64,000 nucleotides of DNA, taken from NCBI GenBank assembly GCA_964020085.1, contig OZ026595.1, forward strand, positions 12,456,151-12,520,150. The letters are read 5' to 3'. The notes under the pieces are model-generated. The model saw nothing but the letters and a program-made list of their open reading frames with translations. It did not search any database and was not told the origin of the DNA. This DNA is from Micromussa lordhowensis (taxonomy: Eukaryota > Cnidaria > Anthozoa > Scleractinia > Lobophylliidae). This document shows, one piece after another, positions 1-11,815 of this stretch (position 1 is the first letter of the stretch; every line of letters begins with the position of its first letter). Both the position numbers and the translations under genes were made by a program.

Positions 1-703
1 TAACTACACTTGAAGATCTTATGATGAAAGAAAATGGTGTTATCACAGGTTTTCAAATTATGGCAAGTGCGTCTTTTACACCTAAAGAAAAGTTTCAGCT
101 TATGGCGATTACATTATACTACGCAATTCCAATGCGGTGGCGACATCATTTAAAAATGTGCAATAATTATCAAAATAATTCTTCAATTTCCGATAGTGCT
201 CAGTTACATCTGAATGGTCACAATATCCGTCTTGATAAAGCTATCTCGAAAAACATTTACAAAGAAGTCCGCTCAAAGGTCGAGATTATACCAACCACAC
301 AGTTGAAATATTCGGAAAGATATTATTATCAACTAGATTGGAAAGAGATATATCGTATTCCCTTCAGAGTGACTGTAGATTCCAAATCGTGCGAATTTCA
401 GTTTAAGGGGTGCTACATAGGTATTTAGCGACGAATAAGTTCCTCCATAAAATTGGCCTTGTACCTTTGTTTTTATGTACATTTTGCAAAAGAGAAAGTG
501 AATCTATTGAACACCTTTTAATAGAATGTGACTAATCAAACAAGTTTTGGCAGGATTTAATTAACTGGTTCACTATGATTGATATAAAAGTCGAAGCATT
601 ATCAGAGATTGACAAAATTTTTGGACTTTGGAAAAGGCAAGCAAATTTTCATCTACTTAATCATTTCTTGATTCTGGCAAAACAACAAATTTACTCCTGC
701 TGA
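1..703 (+). pseudogene. L1-like LINE ORF2, C-terminal fragment (5' part)
   Basis: The reading frame is open from the window edge and translates to the end of a LINE reverse-transcriptase polyprotein. After a frameshift near 420 the Cys-rich tail follows, with 'CTFCKRESESIEHLLIEC' at about 476-532 (C-x2-C-x8-H-x4-C, the zinc-binding tail of L1-type ORF2 proteins). A stop at 532-534 then interrupts a typical ORF2 ending. The RT core lies outside the window. The copy is cut by BEL-1 at 706/707 and its last codons reappear at 7171-7307 beyond that insertion. Family placement (L1-like) is from remembered motif spacing. It is clearly non-functional, with at least one frameshift and two stops. Confidence 0.75.
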
Positions 704-706
704 AAT
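702..706. repeat. Target-site duplication of BEL-1 (left copy, gaaat)
   Basis: The five bases gaaat abut the left LTR and recur directly after the right LTR at 7166-7170. A 5-bp duplication is usual for BEL/Pao integrases. It shows the element is still at its original insertion site. Confidence 0.9.
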
Positions 707-1034
707 TGTTGGGGACAAATATGCAGAGAACTTTTTTACGTGTAGCCGCACCAATACAAGTCATTTCATGATTGAGTAAACCTTCTTTTAAATTCAAACA
801 TTTCCACCATTTGACATTGCGTGTTGTTTCGACTTGTTCTACACCTACGGTAAAAAATATTTCTATGCGATAAACGGGTTGGAAAAGCACGAAACTTCAA
901 CAATCAAAATAAACACAGCACCCAAGGTCCTGACACGAAATTACTCTTACAGCAAAACATGTGCTCCTTAGTCACGTGACCTAATATAAGTCCGCAATTC
1001 ATGCATTCGGATCGGCCGCTAGTTGGCCCAAACA
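707..1034 (-). repeat. BEL-1 LTR (3' LTR in element orientation)
   Basis: This 328-bp segment matches 6838-7165 with about eight substitutions by eye. Its TGTT...AACA termini and the flanking gaaat define the edges. In element orientation it is the downstream LTR. Confidence 0.92.
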
Positions 1035-1082
1035 TCCACCCCACCTTGGGGCAATCTCCCAAGGTGTCCCAACTATGGGTTC

Positions 1083-3641
1083 TCACATGGACTCCAAATC
1101 ATTTTCCAACAAACAAAGTTTCTGAATAGGGCGTACGTAGACATTGTCCTTAGTTTTAACCTTCACAGTTCGCACTAGGCCATCCGGGCCGGGGTACGTC
1201 TCGAGGACGCGTCCGAGGTTCCAATGCCCCCTTGGGGTGTTGTCATTGACTAGCAACACTAACGCATCCTGTTTGACATTAGGCAATGCCTTCCGCCATT
1301 TAGCCCGAGTCTGTAAGCTGGGTAAATACTCCTTAAGCCACCTCTCCCAGAACAGATTTGCAAGATATTGCACTTGCCTCCACTTCTTCTTATACATGTC
1401 AGACTTGTCGAAGACTCCAGGTGGTAAGCAAATAACCTTGCGCTGCATAAGGAAGTGTCCAGGTGTTAGCGGCTCAAAGTCACTGGGATCATCAGAGTTT
1501 GCAGTTAAGGCTCTGCCGTTCAAAACTTGCTCGACCTCGGTGAGCAGCGTTTGCAAGACGACGTCTGTGACCATGTGTGCACCTAAGATAGCTTTCAGGA
1601 CTGTCTTCGCGCTACGAACCAAACGTTCCCACATGCCAGACATACTCGAAGCGGTAGGGGGCTGAAATATCCATTTACAGCCATGTTGGATAAGCTCACT
1701 CTCAATCCGTCCCTGATTCCATTTCTCAAGACTCTCCTTTAGCTCGCGCTGAGCTCCAACAAAATTAGAACCATTATCACAACGAATTTCTTTCACTTCA
1801 CCTCTACGATTGATGAAGCGCCTCAAACACATGACGAAATCATCTGTGTCCATCGAGTTAACAACTTCCAGGTGAACACAACGGGTAGTTAGACAGGTAA
1901 AGAGGCAACACCATCGCTTTGTGGTTCCTCTGCCATGTTTGACGTACAAGGGGCCGAAAAGGTCCATACCAGTGTATGAGAAAGGTGGTTCATATGCCAT
2001 GAGGTGTGCCTCTGGTAAAGGTGCCATCTGTTGGCTCATGGGTTTACCGAGGACTTTCTTGCACCTGACGCATCGGCTAAGGACTGAGCGAACCAGAACG
2101 CGGATTTGAGGAATCCAGAAGTCTTCCTGCAACTTGGCTATCACGTGCTCACGCCCCAGATGGCCAATGAAATGGTGGATGTGACGAACAATCTTCTCAG
2201 CTACAGCATGATTCCTGGGCAGAATGATTTGCCGGCCCATGGTAGATTCAGGTATTCTTCTCTGGCCACGTCCATTGACTCTTAGTACTTGCTGGGTGTC
2301 CAATCCGGGATTCAAGGCTGCAATCTTGCTCGATGTTTTTATGGCACCATTCGACTTCAGATCCTTTATCTCCTGTGTATATGCTGAGCCCTGAACAATT
2401 CTTGCGATAGCCGATGTAGCTGCATTCAAATCATCAACAGTCAAACTTCCAGTCTGGACCTTTCCTTTATCTTTGATGAACTGTATAAATCGTAAGAGCC
2501 ATGCTACCTTGCATCTAAGGCGGGTCCAATCAGAGCAGGTTGTCACAAGCACTTGGAAAGGATCATCCATAGGATCTATGATGGGTTTAAATTTCGAGCT
2601 TCCTTTCTTCGCCACAACTGAATCAGGGATCACTTCCAGAGAGTGTACATGAGTTTCTTTCTTCAGTTCCAAATCTTCACGAAGCACAGTTCTACACTCT
2701 TGTTTCGGCCAGGAATGTTCTGGTCCCCACAGGAAGTGAGGTCCACGAAGCCAACTGTGGTCAACAGTCAGAGCAGATGGGGTCAATCCCCTTGACACAT
2801 AGTCTGCGGGATTCAAGGTCCCTGGCACATGGTTCCAATCATGCACAGGTGTGTGCTCCTTTATTTCTCCAACTCTGTTGGCTACGAAGGTTTGTCTTCG
2901 TTTTTCGTTCTTTAGATAGTGCAACACTATCTCACTATCAGTCCACAACAATGTCCTGTCAATGTTCAGTTCTAATTTGTCTCGCAGCATTCTACACATG
3001 CGAGTTGCAAGTACTGCGGCCTGCAGCTCTAGTCTGGGAATACTAACAAACTTCACTGGTGCGTTCCTAGCCTTCCCCATAATGAAGGTACAATGAACCC
3101 GACCATCCGGGTACTCAGCTCGCAGATAGGATGATGCACCATACCCGACTTCTGATGCGTCCGAAAAGACATGGAGCTGCAACTTGCAGTCTTGTGGGTC
3201 ACCATCTCGCAGAAAATAGGATCGCGGAATACGCAACTGCGACAAGGAGGGTAGTTGAGTCTTCCACGACCTCCACCTTGACAGAAACTCTTCACCAAGG
3301 GGCTCGTCCCATCCAACATTAGCCTTCCACAGGTCTTGCACCAAACCCCTTGCAGCCAGTGCTACAGGTGCAGCGAACCCAAGCGGATCGAACAAGGAAC
3401 AAACAGTAGACAAGATGCCACGTTTAGTCTCAGGGCGGTCGAGGTGCCTTATTTTGAAACTAAGAGTATCATCATCAACGAACCAAAGTATCCCCAGTGC
3501 TCTTTCAACGGGCGGGTCTTCCAGATCGAGGTTGAGGTTTTGGTTGGACAGTTTGTCGTTTGGAACTGTCTTAAGCACCTCCTTAGAATTTGATGTAAAC
3601 TTAGTCAGTTTGAAACTACCTCGGGCAAGGACATCGATCAT
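1083..3641 (-). pseudogene. BEL-1 pol: RNase H, integrase and C-terminal domain
   Basis: This 852-codon open frame is the second half of pol. RNase H lies at about residues 155-280, with catalytic acidic motifs FSDAS, the E of RLELQAA, WTDSE and NPADYVSRG. The integrase zinc domain follows near residue 490 (HH...C-x2-C pattern, HLGREH then CVRCKK). The DDE core has D in TGMDLFGPL (about 560), D in RCDNGSNF (about 623) and E in GMWERLV (about 672). A DUF5641-like tail ends at 1083, about 50 bp from the LTR. It is in the same frame as the upstream RT segment and separated from it only by the TGA at 3645-3647. All catalytic residues look intact, but translation would need read-through. Confidence 0.9.
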
Positions 3642-3644
3642 ATC

Positions 3645-4913
3645 TCAGGCCAGGTGAATGGCTGACTGCTCATCATTCTCAGAAGGGAGAGCGTCATCAA
3701 CATAGAAATTTCCCTTTATGGCTGCAATGACACTGGGGCTGAAGTATTCGGCATTGTCATCGGCAACTCGCCGAAGGGTGGAGTTAGCAACACAAGGGGA
3801 AGATGCTGCTCCGAATATATGTACTTGCATAAAGTAAACGTCAGGTGGGTCTTCATAGGTATTTGTCCACCATAGAAACCTCAATGAATCCTGGTCTTCT
3901 TCACGCACACGAATCTGGTGGAACATTCCTTCAATGTCTGCAGCAATACCAATCGTACCTTGGCGAAAGCGCAGGAGGACACCAACTAAACTGTTGGTCA
4001 TGTCTGGCCTGCTCAGCAGATTCTTGTTAAGCGAAGTCCCTTCGTACTCGGCTGCCGCATCGAAAACAATGCACACCTTTCCAGGCTTGGTAAGAGAAGT
4101 TACAGGGTGATGTGGGAGATACCAATGAGTACTGGATTCCTTAGCTAATTCCTTCTCAGACAACTTGCGAGCAAATCCACTTCTGATGTAACTGTCCATT
4201 ACTTCACGATACTTAATGGCCATCTCTTCATTCCCCGACTTTGTCAGGCGACGTCTCAGGGACTCTAAGCGCTGTCTGGCCATGACAAGATTATTTGGAA
4301 ACCAGCGCTCATCCTTCCTCCAAAGCATGCCCACTTCATAACGTCCATCTACAAGACGTGTGGTGTCTTCAATTATTTGCATCGCTCTCTTGTCTTCAAT
4401 TGAGAGGGGCCTTCCTCCTGACTTAACTGCTCCATGATCTTCAAGTTTCCAGAATCTTTCAACGAGATCGACAGGCTTGTGATCAACTGAAACAAAGTTT
4501 ACTGAGACTCCTTGGGGATTCTTGCTACCATAGCAACCACAAACATACCAACCAAGGGGGTAACGACAACCATAAAGTCCTTTCCTTGCATCTTCAGGGA
4601 CTCGAACTTCCTTCTGCATGTGCGCATAGGGGATGTTGTTTCCGACAAGAATGGACACTCTCTTTATGTCAACTGCTGGAAACTCAATGTCACACAAGTG
4701 AGGGTAATTGTGGACATCAATTCGCTCTGGCAATGCTCGCTGCGACTGGTTAAGGTCAGGTAGAACATAGGCCTCAGAGACCTCAATACTTTCTCCAAAA
4801 CTCTCCGCGAAACTCAAGGTAAAGGATACTCGATTGGATTCTACAACCTTGCCACTGCGCGATTGTATTAATTCCAATCTGCTCAGGTATTCCTTGTATA
4901 CCAAGATGATCAA
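3645..4913 (-). pseudogene. BEL-1 pol: end of protease and reverse transcriptase
   Basis: This segment encodes the linker after the protease and the BEL-type reverse transcriptase. It contains the motif A region (IAADIEGMFHQI), the block QVHIFGAASSPC and the catalytic FYVDDALPS (a YVDD box). The frame ends in TGA at 3645-3647, followed without frame change by the RNase H part. The TGA sits where an Arg codon CGA would give TGA by one C-to-T change, so it looks like CpG decay. A single frameshift near 4865 separates it from the gag-protease frame upstream. Confidence 0.9.
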
Positions 4914-6621
4914 CTAAACCACGGTCGATGAGGGTATCTGTACAGCCACTATCTAGAAAGGCATACGTCGATACAGTATTACCATTTGCAGCGGTGATAA
5001 TGACAGGTACAGCGTTTAACAAGACTTGTGTCTCTGTGGTAGACAAACCGGCTGACGATATAGGTATTGGTTCAGGCTTGTTTGAATTAGAGCTAGCAGC
5101 TTGACTTGTATTTGCTCCCTCGTGACCAGCAGGATGGGAGGTGGCTGGAGGCTTGACACCTTTGTCGTTGGACTCTCTATTGTAGGGAGGGTTAGGACGG
5201 TGGCCATCCTGAGCCTTGTCCATATGCAAAATACTAAGGTGGCGCCCTGGGCATTTTGAACATGCGGGCCGTTCAGGGCACGAACCAGAACCATGCCCAG
5301 GCCTTTCAACGCCGCAGTTGAAACAAAATCCACAGGAGGCCGCATACTGTCTTCGGACTGCCACATGTTCGCACTTCTTGATTATAGGACAATGTTGGAG
5401 TTTATGGTGCTTAGACTTGCAGACTCCGCAGTTTCTTGAGCCAGTGGCAGGATGTTTAGTTTCAAGATCCGCGGCACCAATTGTGGGATTCCTCATTGGA
5501 GGCTTGGGAGGCAACTTGGGCTCTTTATTCTCACGCTTCAACATTTGACCTCCGAACACTGGGTCATTCCTAATGGACGCTTGTCTTTTCACAAAGGCAG
5601 CAATGTCCTTCAGCTGAGGGGACCTTCTGCTCTTAACAATCTCATAGTTTTCATTTTGCCATTTGATGATAAGATCATTAGGAAGACGGCCAACAATACG
5701 CTTGAGGTTTGTTGCGACGTTTGCTTCACGTTCAATGTCGCCTTGAAGGATTTTTGTAGCAGAAGCAGAAGCAGAAGGGGCCCCTGGGTTGGCGTCAGAT
5801 TCGCAGGCCTCAACTTTCTCCGAAGTGGCCGGAGTAGATTGTGGTCTTCGATCAACTAGGAAGGTAGTAGCATCCAAGGGAACAGCAGCGCTAGGTGTCA
5901 GACCTCCCTCATCGTTGTACCCCGTCTCGATTTTCCATTCCAGTTCGGCTAATGATGCTTCCTCTTCTAGGCGCCTAAGTTCCATTCTTTGTTTATGTTC
6001 GTATGCCATTCGAGCTGCTTCGGCTTCTTCCTTTGCCCTAGCCCTTGCCAGGTCGAGTTTCATTTTCGAGACAAGCACCCTTTTCAGGCATTTCTTGCGT
6101 GATGATCCGGACACACTAGTAGACTTAGAGTAGACTGACACGTTGTCATCAAGTTCCACATCCTGGTCTGGCAGTCCAGGGTTCATTCCCACATTTCCAG
6201 GTGAGTAGCCCAATTTTTGCAAGAAACCTTCACATTCATTAATGACATCATGTGTACCGCGTTTCAGATTAGAATAACGATTCTGAACCTCTTCCAAGCG
6301 CTTTCTCTCATTTATCCCAGGAAGGTACATGTATTTAGTATGTAGCTCTTCGAGTGCCTTCCACTTTTCCGAGAGAAGATCAATAATTTTCTTAGTTTCT
6401 TCTGGGCTTGGGCTGGCATGAAGTTTGGACGGAATTACCTTCAGTAAGTCTTCTATTCTTTGCAAACATTTGTCCACAGCATAGCTGTGCTGCGTTGCTC
6501 CTGAGAGTCCCTTTGCTGTTCCAAATCTTCGAAATCGACGCGGGTGCTTAGTGGGAGCCTGGGTCTGAGCAAAGGGCCACCGTAACTTAATGGCCAAGCA
6601 AACACATCTGTTGTCGTACAA
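4783..6621 (-). pseudogene. BEL-1 gag and aspartic protease
   Basis: The gag part has a charged alpha-helical region rich in E, A and R (about residues 190-260). Near residues 398-470 comes a Cys/His-rich zinc region (CGVCKSKHHKLQHC, then CFNCGVERPGHGSGSC and CSKCPGRH). The retropepsin-like protease begins near residue 545 with the active-site motif FLDSGCTDTL at about 557. The frame is lost shortly afterwards, and RT continues in another frame from about 4865. An N-terminal part lies in a third frame at 6453-6806. Normally these make one polyprotein. Confidence 0.88.
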
Positions 6622-6806
6622 ACAGAACTAACGTTACCTTCCACAGTCGATGTATCACTTCTTCCGGGAAACTGGATAGGAAAATCGGGCAATCCATGAT
6701 CCATTCCATCTCCAGTGTAATCGAAACCATTGACATTCACTTCACTGTCGAGACCAAAATCCAACCGATTTGATGCATCCATCGCTCGACGAAATCCACT
6801 CGCCAT
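6453..6806 (-). pseudogene. BEL-1 gag N-terminus
   Basis: The first ATG after the right LTR is at 6806-6804, about 30 bases inside the LTR edge, and opens a short frame starting MASGFRRAMDASNRL. It overlaps the main gag frame, and a frameshift somewhere between 6500 and 6600 links them. No domain is recognisable in this portion; it is assigned by position. Confidence 0.7.
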
Positions 6807-6837
6807 CAAATACTCATAGAGAAATATTTTTTACCGA

Positions 6838-7165
6838 TGTTGGGGACAAATATGCAGAGAACTTTTTTACGCGTAGCCGCACCAATACAAGTCATTTCAT
6901 GATTGAGTAAACCTTCTTTTAAATTCAAACATTTCCACCATTTGACATTGCGTGTTGTTTCGACTTGTTCTACACCTACGGTAAAAAATATTTCTATGTG
7001 ATAAACGGTTTGGAAAAGCACGAAACTTCAACAATCAAAATAAACACAGCACCCAAGGTCCTGACACGAAATTACTCTTACGGCAAAACATGTGCTCCTG
7101 AGTCATGTGACCTAATATAAGTCCGCAATTCGTGCATTCGGATCGGCCGCTAGTCGGCCCAAACA
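6838..7165 (-). repeat. BEL-1 LTR (5' LTR in element orientation)
   Basis: This 328-bp LTR pairs with 707-1034. The element would be transcribed leftwards from here. I could not place a TATA box or poly(A) site with confidence. Confidence 0.92.
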
Positions 7166-7170
7166 GAAAT

Positions 7171-7307
7171 AAAGGTTATCCTCCGTAATTAAAATCTATC
7201 TTGCAAAAGTAACCTCAATATATCAAACTGAAAGTACGATTGCTGAATCAAATGGTAAGCAAATTTTTCACGACGTTAAGTGGAGAAAGTTTTTAGCAAA
7301 TTCGTAA
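7171..7307 (+). pseudogene. L1-like LINE ORF2, last codons beyond BEL-1
   Basis: Past the right target duplication (7166-7170), coding resumes on the plus strand in the style of LINE ORF2 ends. From 7191 it reads KIYLAKVTSIYQTESTIAES and ends at the TAA at 7305-7307. Together with 1-703 it shows one LINE copy split by BEL-1. The bases after the stop (to about 7460, T-rich then A-rich) are probably its 3' UTR, but no clear tail is visible. Confidence 0.75.
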
Positions 7308-7962
7308 TTGCTGTTTATCTCGTATCTTGTAGTTTTTTTGTTGTTGTTGTTACTTTTCTAATAATTTTTTGTAAATATTGAAGTAAAAAAAAACTATTAT
7401 ATACAGCCAATTTTGTTTCTATAATAATTTCTTGTAAAAACTTTAATCAATAAAAATCTATAAAATAAAGTAAATAACTAATAGGTCGTCTTTTTTTTGG
7501 AAACATGTTTTAAAAGTCACATTGTAATCCGGGAATCTGGCAACAATCGAGACAAAAAACAGTCACAAATTATTTTGAAGAAACACGATTTACTACCAAT
7601 ATAAATACTACAAGCGGAAGACGATCGAGCTTGTTCAGCTTAACAAATAGTAAAACTTTTCCTGAATGTCCATCCTTGGACGACGACTGACATGCATTTC
7701 AAGCTTGAAATATGCTGTCCACAGTACGGTTCAACACAAATAGAACCCAGGAGACTGATTATGGAAAAAGATATTCAGGTATGTTTGTTATAATAATTAT
7801 GTATAATTCTAACACTGTAAAGAAAGCGGCACATTGTATACGTCAATTCACGTGACTCAAACACAGCCGTTCTTGTTTTCATTCAACCACCCCAGTTTTT
7901 CATTTTCATTTTTTTGTTTTCGATAAAAGAAGGAAATAAAAATATATACTAAATCTGAATAC
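7308..7962. other. AT-rich non-coding stretch
   Basis: No coding signal is seen. The start is probably the LINE 3' UTR. The rest is AT-rich with short homopolymer runs. Confidence 0.5.
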
Positions 7963-8134
7963 ATGATTGATCATCGCAGTTAAACACACAACTTAAGCAG
8001 TTGTGATATTAAAGCCTGAAAAAAATTCAAGCAGTTGTGAAATTAAAGCCTGAAAAAAATTCAGGCCTGAATTTCTTTCAGGCTTTAATTTCACAACTGC
8101 TTAAGTTGTGTGCATAACTGTGATGATCAATCGT
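7963..8134. repeat. Foldback repeat with central TTCAGGCCTGAA palindrome
   Basis: Arms of about 60-70 bases are inverted around the palindrome TTCAGGCCTGAA at 8060-8071. The outer arms start near 7963 (gattgatcatcgcagtt) and end at 8134. The left arm also holds a tandem duplication of about 34 bp (AGCAGTTGTGA...). The motif resembles a very common foldback/MITE sequence in coral genomes (from memory). Confidence 0.8.
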
Positions 8135-8302
8135 ACTACCATTTGCGTTCAACCGTGAAGCGTGAACGTTTTTTCACGCATGTTTATTTTTCAAATGAGA
8201 CAGTTTCCCAGACAACTGTATCGACTGGACCAATGAAAATGTTTCGTTTGGAGCACGAAACTATGAATGTTTGTCAAATAAACGTGGCACATTTTTGGTC
8301 AC

Positions 8303-8506
8303 GTGGAGTGCAGGTTTGCCCCTGACAAAATTAAAGACATTTTTCAGGGTTTTGGAAGCTTGGTGTCATTGCAACTTCAGAAAGATGGAGGTGCTAAAAG
8401 TAAACAAATTTGGACGAACCTATCGCACTGGAACACAGGCGGCTCAAGCTATCGTTGTGAGGAGTTATTATGTTTTTTAATCTGTATCCGAACGTTTAGC
8501 TTGTGA
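8303..8506 (+). pseudogene. Possible RRM-like exon remnant
   Basis: One frame reads PDKIKDIFQGFGSLVSLQLQ, reminiscent of the helix 1 to strand 2 part of an RNA-recognition motif. A second frame downstream (KFGRTYRTGTQAAQAIV) resembles the RNP1 to helix 2 part. The two parts are out of frame, and I see no RNP2 motif upstream and no clear splice sites. It could be chance or a decayed retrocopy. Confidence 0.22.
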
Positions 8507-10406
8507 AACGTGACATAGTTACCGCCGTCATCTACTGTTACATAACGACTGAGTTTTATTACGTGGTGTTGGAATTGAGGTCAGTTATTTTTGTTACAAA
8601 AATACATATATCAAAAATTTTGGCTAAAATGGACTATTAACATTTTTCCCCATACATAACACCTCCATACGCTGAGCCACGTTTCGCGTAATGAAACTCA
8701 GTCACATGGAAAGTGCTGGAAACTGTTTCAGGGAATCCAGTAATTGCATCAAGACAACGCAAGCCTAAGTAAGGTTGGTCCCTGTACACCGTTATACATA
8801 GAAAAATCCACATTCCTGTAAGGACACCAAAATGGCCACCCCGCTTGATTTTTGCAGGGACATGTCATGGCCAGCAAACTGGTACCGTTACTAGGACATG
8901 TGATAAGACATGTTGCGAACATGTGAGCAGGCCTTGTCTTTGCACTGGGTCTTTCTTTGACTTCCTTCCATTCAGTCGCCGTAGGCTTCGCTATTTTGTG
9001 CTGTCAGGGTTTGATTTTGGTGAATTTAAACGCTTCGACGATAGCATTTATCAAAATCTGAGGGAAATGTCCTTGTTTACTTTATATGTTTGAATTGCCT
9101 TGGCTTCTTGGCTTTAGGATGTTAACCGTGGGAACAGCTATATTTCATTTGCTCCATTTTGATTGCATTTGTTGCTTGTTATACAGTCGAATATTGTTGG
9201 AAGCAGTGGAAAAGTACTCTGAAGGCAAGATCCATAAGAGTGAGCCTGAACCAAGGAACAGCAATGTAAATACTGCCTACTTTATTCATCAAGGAATTAC
9301 TCGTATCAGTCGCACAGAGTTTGTTATGATAAACAAACGCACAATTGCAAATGTTTGTTTATATTTGCGCTTCCAGCTTGAATAATGTGTATAAAAATGT
9401 ACTTTTATACATTACCAGTTAATGCAAGAATATTTAACATGAAATTTATTTAGTTCTATTGAAAAGCGAGTCTACCAAAACTGGTGGTGTCATGCCACGT
9501 ATCAACAAATAGGGGACCTCTGAATTGACACTTTGATACATCTGTCTGTAAAACCTTGATTGTTGATGAAAAATGTTGATTTTAGCAATAGACAGAAGTT
9601 GAAAGTTGGCTAGTGAAATCATTTTTCAATTACAGTTTGCAGCAAACAGCATTTGTGTTCAAATTTTTTGTTTTCTTTAACATTTGCTCCAGACAAGTTG
9701 CTTTTAACCTACATACATTCAAATTTTTTCCTAATTCCTCTGACATTTCAGCCTGCCATAGTGGTAGCTCAGGGGCTATTAAGCTTCATTTGCATGGAAC
9801 TTCCACTTTTTCCTGGAATTGGAGTATTTGGTAGAGTTTATGACGTCATTACTAGGTAAGTTGCGGATTTCAAAACTTGAATACCTCTGGAATGGAAAGA
9901 GATATTTTGCAACAGTAAACAGGGTTTCATTAATTAAGGGCTGGGTACCGGGCAAATTGACCAGCTGCTTCATCGATAATTTACATAGTACTGTTGCTGT
10001 CCCATGAAAGCCCACTTGAAATGTGTAGAAATTATGCGGCACATAATTCAACATTTTTCTGCTCCACCGGACAAAAGGTCCAGAGCTACATGTAGGTGGA
10101 GTATCATGTGCAATACAAGTTTTGAGTCGCAATATATTGAAAGGGTTTTATTTTTTATTTTTTTCCACCAATAACTTTGATTAGGACAAGTGAATTTTTT
10201 CCTTTTTTATTTTTTTATTATGACAAAAATAAGACTAACAATACAATTACAAATACTAAATATACATGTACTATGCCTACACTATTGATAATACAAATTT
10301 TACACTACATTGTACTCTAATAACATAATTATTTTCTGTATTTACAAGATACTTTAGATAAAATTACAGTACAGGTATTTAAATTATCAAATATGTACAT
10401 ATAAAT
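8507..10406. other. No gene recognised
   Basis: Short unsupported frames only. The end (about 10140-10400) is AT-rich and probably the 3' UTR of the adjacent minus-strand LINE fragment. Confidence 0.4.
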
Positions 10407-10930
10407 TTACATAATTCCATTTGATAGAAAATAAAAAAAACATGTAGCACTTACTCCTTTACAAAATAATTTGAATTGATATTCAAAACAGGGTTCTATT
10501 TTGCCTGAAAATGTGTTACGCTTAAGTTGCTTTGAGAGTATAAGCTTTTCAATTTCATATTTTCTCTTGACTACATCTTTGAAAGGCAAAAAGAGAGGGA
10601 TTTGGTTATTTTTGTGGCAATTCCTCAAATAAATTTTACTTAAAATGATAAAGTAGTTGAGGTTAGATCTTTGATCTAATATTCCTACTATGATGTTAAT
10701 ATATTCCAGTTTTATTTGTTCCTTGGTTACTGTTAACCAAAAGTTTTCAAAGTTAGTTTAAAATTCTGATGAGAAGGAGCATTGATAAAAGAAATGTTCT
10801 AATGTTTCTCAATTGACACAATGTGCAACGGTCACTTTGAATCCTACCGATTTTTGCTAATCGGGCAAAAACAAAATGTCCTTCGGAATTTTGAACAGAA
10901 AACATTATACAAATGTTTCAAGAGCGACTG
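10407..10930 (-). pseudogene. LINE ORF2 C-terminal fragment
   Basis: Read on the minus strand, the segment begins with a decayed FKIPKDILF-type stretch near 10920, then LAKIGRIQSDRCTLCQLR. After a frameshift near 10800 it gives ETLEHFFYQC (the C-x2-C...H...C tail of L1-like ORF2 proteins). The closing part reads NYFIILSKIYLRNCHKNNQ and KRKYEIEKLILSKQ, ending at 10407. This is the same protein region as the LINE at the window start, from a different copy. It is 5'-truncated, as is usual for LINEs. Confidence 0.72.
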
Positions 10931-11765
10931 GTTTTGTCAGTACACATGTTTTTCGAGTCTTGTCTTCATTTAAGTTAAAATTTGACATTAGTTTATAGAA
11001 ACCTCTTAAATATTAATTTTGGCTTTTCTAGAATAAGAAAGTAGTATACCAAAGTTAACCTTGTTACTGTCTTCCCCTGTCTTCCTGCATACTAATGAAG
11101 TGTCTAGGTAAATCATTAATATTCAAACTGTCTAGGTAAAATTGCGTTCCTGCATACTAATGTAGATTTCCGCACTCTAACAATTTGGATTTCCCGCATA
11201 CTAATTCGGTATAGGTTTACTAAAGTACTACTCATGTAGAGTCTATTACATATTTAAAATAAACACACAAATTGTTAATGAAAGCGTCATAGTTTCATTC
11301 AACTTGAACTCGCTGAAAATTTGAAATTTTTGTTCGATTTTCGAAACGTTTATCATGAAGATGGCTTTTTTTACTAGCGTCAATGATTTTCAAACAGCTT
11401 TGAACGCTTGTTTAACTGTCTGTGATTGGGAAATGTTGACAAGCGCAAATGTTTGAAAGTGTAATGATTTCTGAGTTTCTCTAGCTTTCTTTGAAAACGT
11501 TCTCCGATTTTTGAAACCGGGCTCTTTTAACCCTGATTGGTTCATGAATATCTGTTAAGTTTTTATCTGAACTCTCAGCTTTGCTGACGAGAGAGAGACA
11601 GAGTGAATATATTATTTGGCTTAGCTGACTGCAGTATCTATGATGTAATCGTGTACGGTCAAAAGGTATTATGGGTGATTACAAAGCACATGGTCAAGTG
11701 CCGAGTTGAATCTGTTATTGCATGCACTTATTTCGGATGTTTCACTGACCGTGAAACACCACAAT
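10931..11765. other. Unassigned, probably includes a degraded Gypsy-1 5' LTR
   Basis: Short direct repeats occur at 11080-11210 (ctgcatactaatg three times, tgtctaggtaaa twice). The part just before 11766 should be the 5' LTR of Gypsy-1, because a primer-site-like sequence starts at 11766. No second LTR exists in the window to fix its edges. Confidence 0.35.
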
Positions 11766-11815
11766 TGGCGACGAGGATAAATTCATACGAAGATACATCT
11801 GTTTGAAGGAAAGTT

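Larger units (their letters stand above)
707..7165 (-). mobile_element. BEL/Pao LTR retrotransposon BEL-1, complete but mutated
   Basis: The element is 6.46 kb with direct 328-bp LTRs (707-1034 and 6838-7165) that start TGTT and end AACA, and a 5-bp target duplication. Coding runs on the minus strand in the order gag, retropepsin-like protease, RT, RNase H, integrase and a C-terminal DUF5641-like domain, the BEL/Pao order. The frame is broken by two frameshifts and one in-frame TGA, so the copy is defective. By eye the LTRs differ at about 8 positions, which suggests moderate age. No convincing tRNA primer site is visible directly inside the right LTR (the 5' LTR in this orientation). The internal bases next to it (about 6812-6836) are an inverted near-copy of an LTR segment near 850-870. 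Confidence 0.95.

Noticed and set aside
1144..1665. Plus-strand open frame inside BEL-1
   Set aside because: Antisense shadow of the integrase and C-terminal domain, which show clear motifs on the minus strand.
6812..6836. Possible tRNA primer-binding site of BEL-1
   Set aside because: The bases next to the 5' LTR are an inverted near-copy of an LTR segment and do not begin with TGG. A TGGCGAGT lies farther in, within the gag start, and is not convincing.
8845..9385. Two adjacent open frames of 82 and 99 codons
   Set aside because: No motif, no similarity I can recognise and no conserved splice pattern. Likely chance.
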